Origin: Tritrichomonas foetus | Taxonomy: Eukaryota > Parabasalia > Tritrichomonadida > Tritrichomonadidae | Assembly: GCA_001839685.1 (NCBI GenBank) | Contig: MLAK01000904.1 | Coordinates: 44,389-108,388, forward strand | Length of the DNA: 64,000 nt | Direction of reading: 5' to 3' | In this document: one piece after another, positions 61,987 to 64,000 of the stretch | Layout: the number at the start of each line of letters is the position of its first letter | Position numbering within the stretch: position 1 is the first letter of the stretch | Made by a program: the position numbers and the translations under genes | Notes under the pieces: generated by a model | Databases searched by the model: none | What the model was told of the DNA's origin: nothing | The model's input: the letters and a program-made list of their open reading frames with translations, nothing else

Positions 61987-64000
61987 CTCTGAGATCCGAT
62001 CGATCGGTTTTCAGGAACAGAAATTATTATTTCTGTTGATATTGAAATAATTAAATACATCATGAATATAAAATGAATAGTTTATGACATAATAATAGCA
62101 ATTACTTTGAAAAAATAATGCAATACATATAGAAATTTTGTCAGAAAATATTAAAATCGCAAGATAAAAAAGATTGAAATATAGAAAAACACTATTTTTC
62201 TCAGAAAAATTGAAACCTCACTGAAATCACATAATCATAAACACTATTCGATTGAAATCTCTTTCCATTCAATGAATTAACGTTCAAGATTTATGTAAAA
62301 GTACACAACCTGGAAATACGTTTATTTTCATTAAATAAACTGAACTTTTTCGAATCTTGGAAACAACTTCCCGACTCTCTGATGCTTAATTTACAGCAAC
62401 GAATTTTTGCTGAATAGATCTCAACCAATAAAAAATGCCAAAATTCGCTTGATTACAATTATCGAAATTACACGTTATTTCTAAAATCTCAAGGCAGATG
62501 AAAGATTTTGCCCTTTCCACTAGATCAAAGAGTTACTCAAATATTTCACTATATTATCCCTACTATGTGGACAATTTTATCGAATTTATCTTGCAATACA
62601 CCAATTTTATTGAATTTGAATTTTCCGAAAGATTGATGCTTAGATTTTTTTTCAAACTTTGCCAACATGCACAATTTCGTCAGAATGTATTAACATCGAT
62701 TTATAAAGCATTTTCGTCTTTTGGTTGTCGAGAATTACGTTCTCAAAAAAAATTCGATATTTGATCAAANTCTAATGAACCAATTGTATTCAACTCACAC
62801 AAAATCATGAACATTCTTATTAATAAAGAAGGAAATTGAATTTAATTCTGAAATTATTTGAGAATCTTATTTTTTGGGCATAATTTTTTTTTCTTTCTTA
62901 AAATCCTTTTGAAGGAGCTTATCCATGTAAATACTCTCAAAAATCAAGGATATGTCGCATATGTGTGGGAAAAAAGTAGATTTTCATTTTCAATGGAATA
63001 GACGATTATAATGTATTCAAAACAAAAAGTATTTCTAAAAAAATTGCTTTTTTTATTAAATCGAAGAATATCTCAAAAATAAAAAGACAAAATCTTTTAA
63101 TATTTTGGATATATTATTTTTTAATTATGCTAATTATATGGAGAAAATATAAATAAAATCATAAGCGTAGAAGCATAGGTTGTGTACTTTTATTTATGTA
63201 AAAAACATGTTTACGAGTTATCTCTCTGGCTTTTAGAAAATGGAAATTTCACATAAAGAGAAAAGAAGATTGATATGTCTAGAAATTTGACGAAAGATGA
63301 CACATTGAAGTCAACACAATCTTGAATTCTTGTTGCAAGTTACAACAAATAAAAATCATTTGTTTTGTCTGAAAATTGACCGATAAACAATCAAAAAGTT
63401 CAAACTTATCGTCCAGAATGAAATGATTGCCTTTCTGTATTACATATGCAACTTAGTCATCGTAAATAATCAGCTTTTTCCTCATTTCGTTGTGTAGAAT
63501 TATTCCAATCAATAACTCGAAAATGTAATAATTTCTCCAGAATGATAAGCCGCAATTAATTAACTGGAACACTGATGAAGATGACTTCATATTCATTGAA
63601 GAAATTGTTATTAAAACATATAAATAGAAATTTATGAATCATTTAAATGAAATTATCTTGAAATCAGAATGAGTCAAATTCAATTTGGAAATATCATAAA
63701 ATTAGGCAAATTGTCTTAATTACTATTACAATATGATGAAGAAATCTTATTTACAACCCGCGAAGGCGATAATTAGAGCCTTTCTTGAATCTGTTCATTG
63801 ACAAATTTGTGTCTGAAAAAGTTGACCGTATGCATTGTGCTTCTATTATATTTCAAAAAGACTTTTATTTGTGATTACAAAGAAAAAGAACATTTGGAAT
63901 GATTCGCATTACAGGAAGGTATCAAATATAAAATAGTTTTTTTATTTTCTTATCGTTCTGTTAAAATGACAGTGTATAGAAAAGTTATTTTCATTGAAGA
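61987..64000. other. Gene-free AT-rich right end
   Basis: About 2 kb with no convincing gene on either strand. A plus frame at 62498-62764 has no ordinary coding character. There is one ambiguous base at 62770. This may be the upstream region of a gene beyond the edge. Confidence 0.45.

Noticed and set aside
62498..62764. 88-codon plus-strand frame near the right end
   Set aside because: Phe/Leu/Ser-rich with no domain and no initiator motif, in otherwise non-coding DNA with an ambiguous base close by.
1..64000. Introns, tRNA or rRNA genes
   Set aside because: All recognised genes are intact without splicing. I saw no trichomonad-type branch/acceptor sequence and no cloverleaf or rRNA core sequence by eye; a dedicated scan would be needed to exclude them.

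Overview
The window looks like nuclear DNA of a parabasalid (trichomonad) flagellate, most likely Tritrichomonas foetus or a close relative. The case rests on several features. The DNA is very AT-rich, genes are dense and intronless, and intergenic regions hold long A/T runs. Trichomonad-like initiator motifs (TCA followed by Y then W) lie close upstream of some start codons. A FAD oxidoreductase carries a hydrogenosome-type presequence, and the gene content is eukaryotic (UBR4-type E3, SPX transporter, HMG boxes, CK2 and PP1 relatives, flagellar families). Species assignment is inference.

Region 1 (1-16154, minus strand) is a single reading frame open over its whole length. It encodes at least 5,384 residues of a modular coiled-coil protein whose C-terminus lies beyond the left edge. 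A module of roughly 180-300 residues recurs about 15 times. Its landmarks are a KK-x-NPxIE-like head, a long heptad segment, a CLKHEIK-like cysteine motif and a VNAQRS-like tail. Two copies of a perfect 580-bp repeat lie inside the gene. This is the most striking object in the window and I do not recognise a described family.

Region 2 (16.9-25.6 kb) holds a UBR4/BIG-like E3 ligase that lacks a visible UBR box, a GT61-type glycosyltransferase and uracil phosphoribosyltransferase.

Region 3 (25.6-31.4 kb) is a gene graveyard. It contains a direct repeat of a hairpin, an assembly gap flanked by poly-A and poly-C, a frameshifted USP-type deubiquitinase pseudogene, unidentified frameshifted coding remnants, and a DDE-type transposase-like pseudogene.

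Region 4 (31.4-43.8 kb) has a CK2-alpha-like kinase with a substituted catalytic-loop Asn, an AAAP amino-acid transporter and a degenerate Nudix-like protein. A membrane-anchored subtilisin with an EGF module, a type II glycosyltransferase and an Asn/Met repeat protein follow.

Region 5 (44.7-62 kb) has an axonemal dynein light-chain-domain coiled-coil protein (AXDND1-like), a two-HMG-box protein and the hydrogenosome-targeted FAD oxidoreductase. Next come a GTPase-like protein with a damaged P-loop, a PP1-like phosphatase with a basic tail, an ARMC2-like armadillo protein, a small membrane protein and an SPX-SLC13 phosphate-type transporter. The last 2 kb show no convincing gene.

Genes are transcribed from both strands with no operon structure. 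Common themes are flagellar or cytoskeletal parts (giant protein, AXDND1-like, ARMC2-like), surface and secretory proteins (subtilisin, two glycosyltransferases, transporters), salvage (UPRT) and signalling (kinase, phosphatase, E3). All family calls come from reading motifs by eye; no database search was run.
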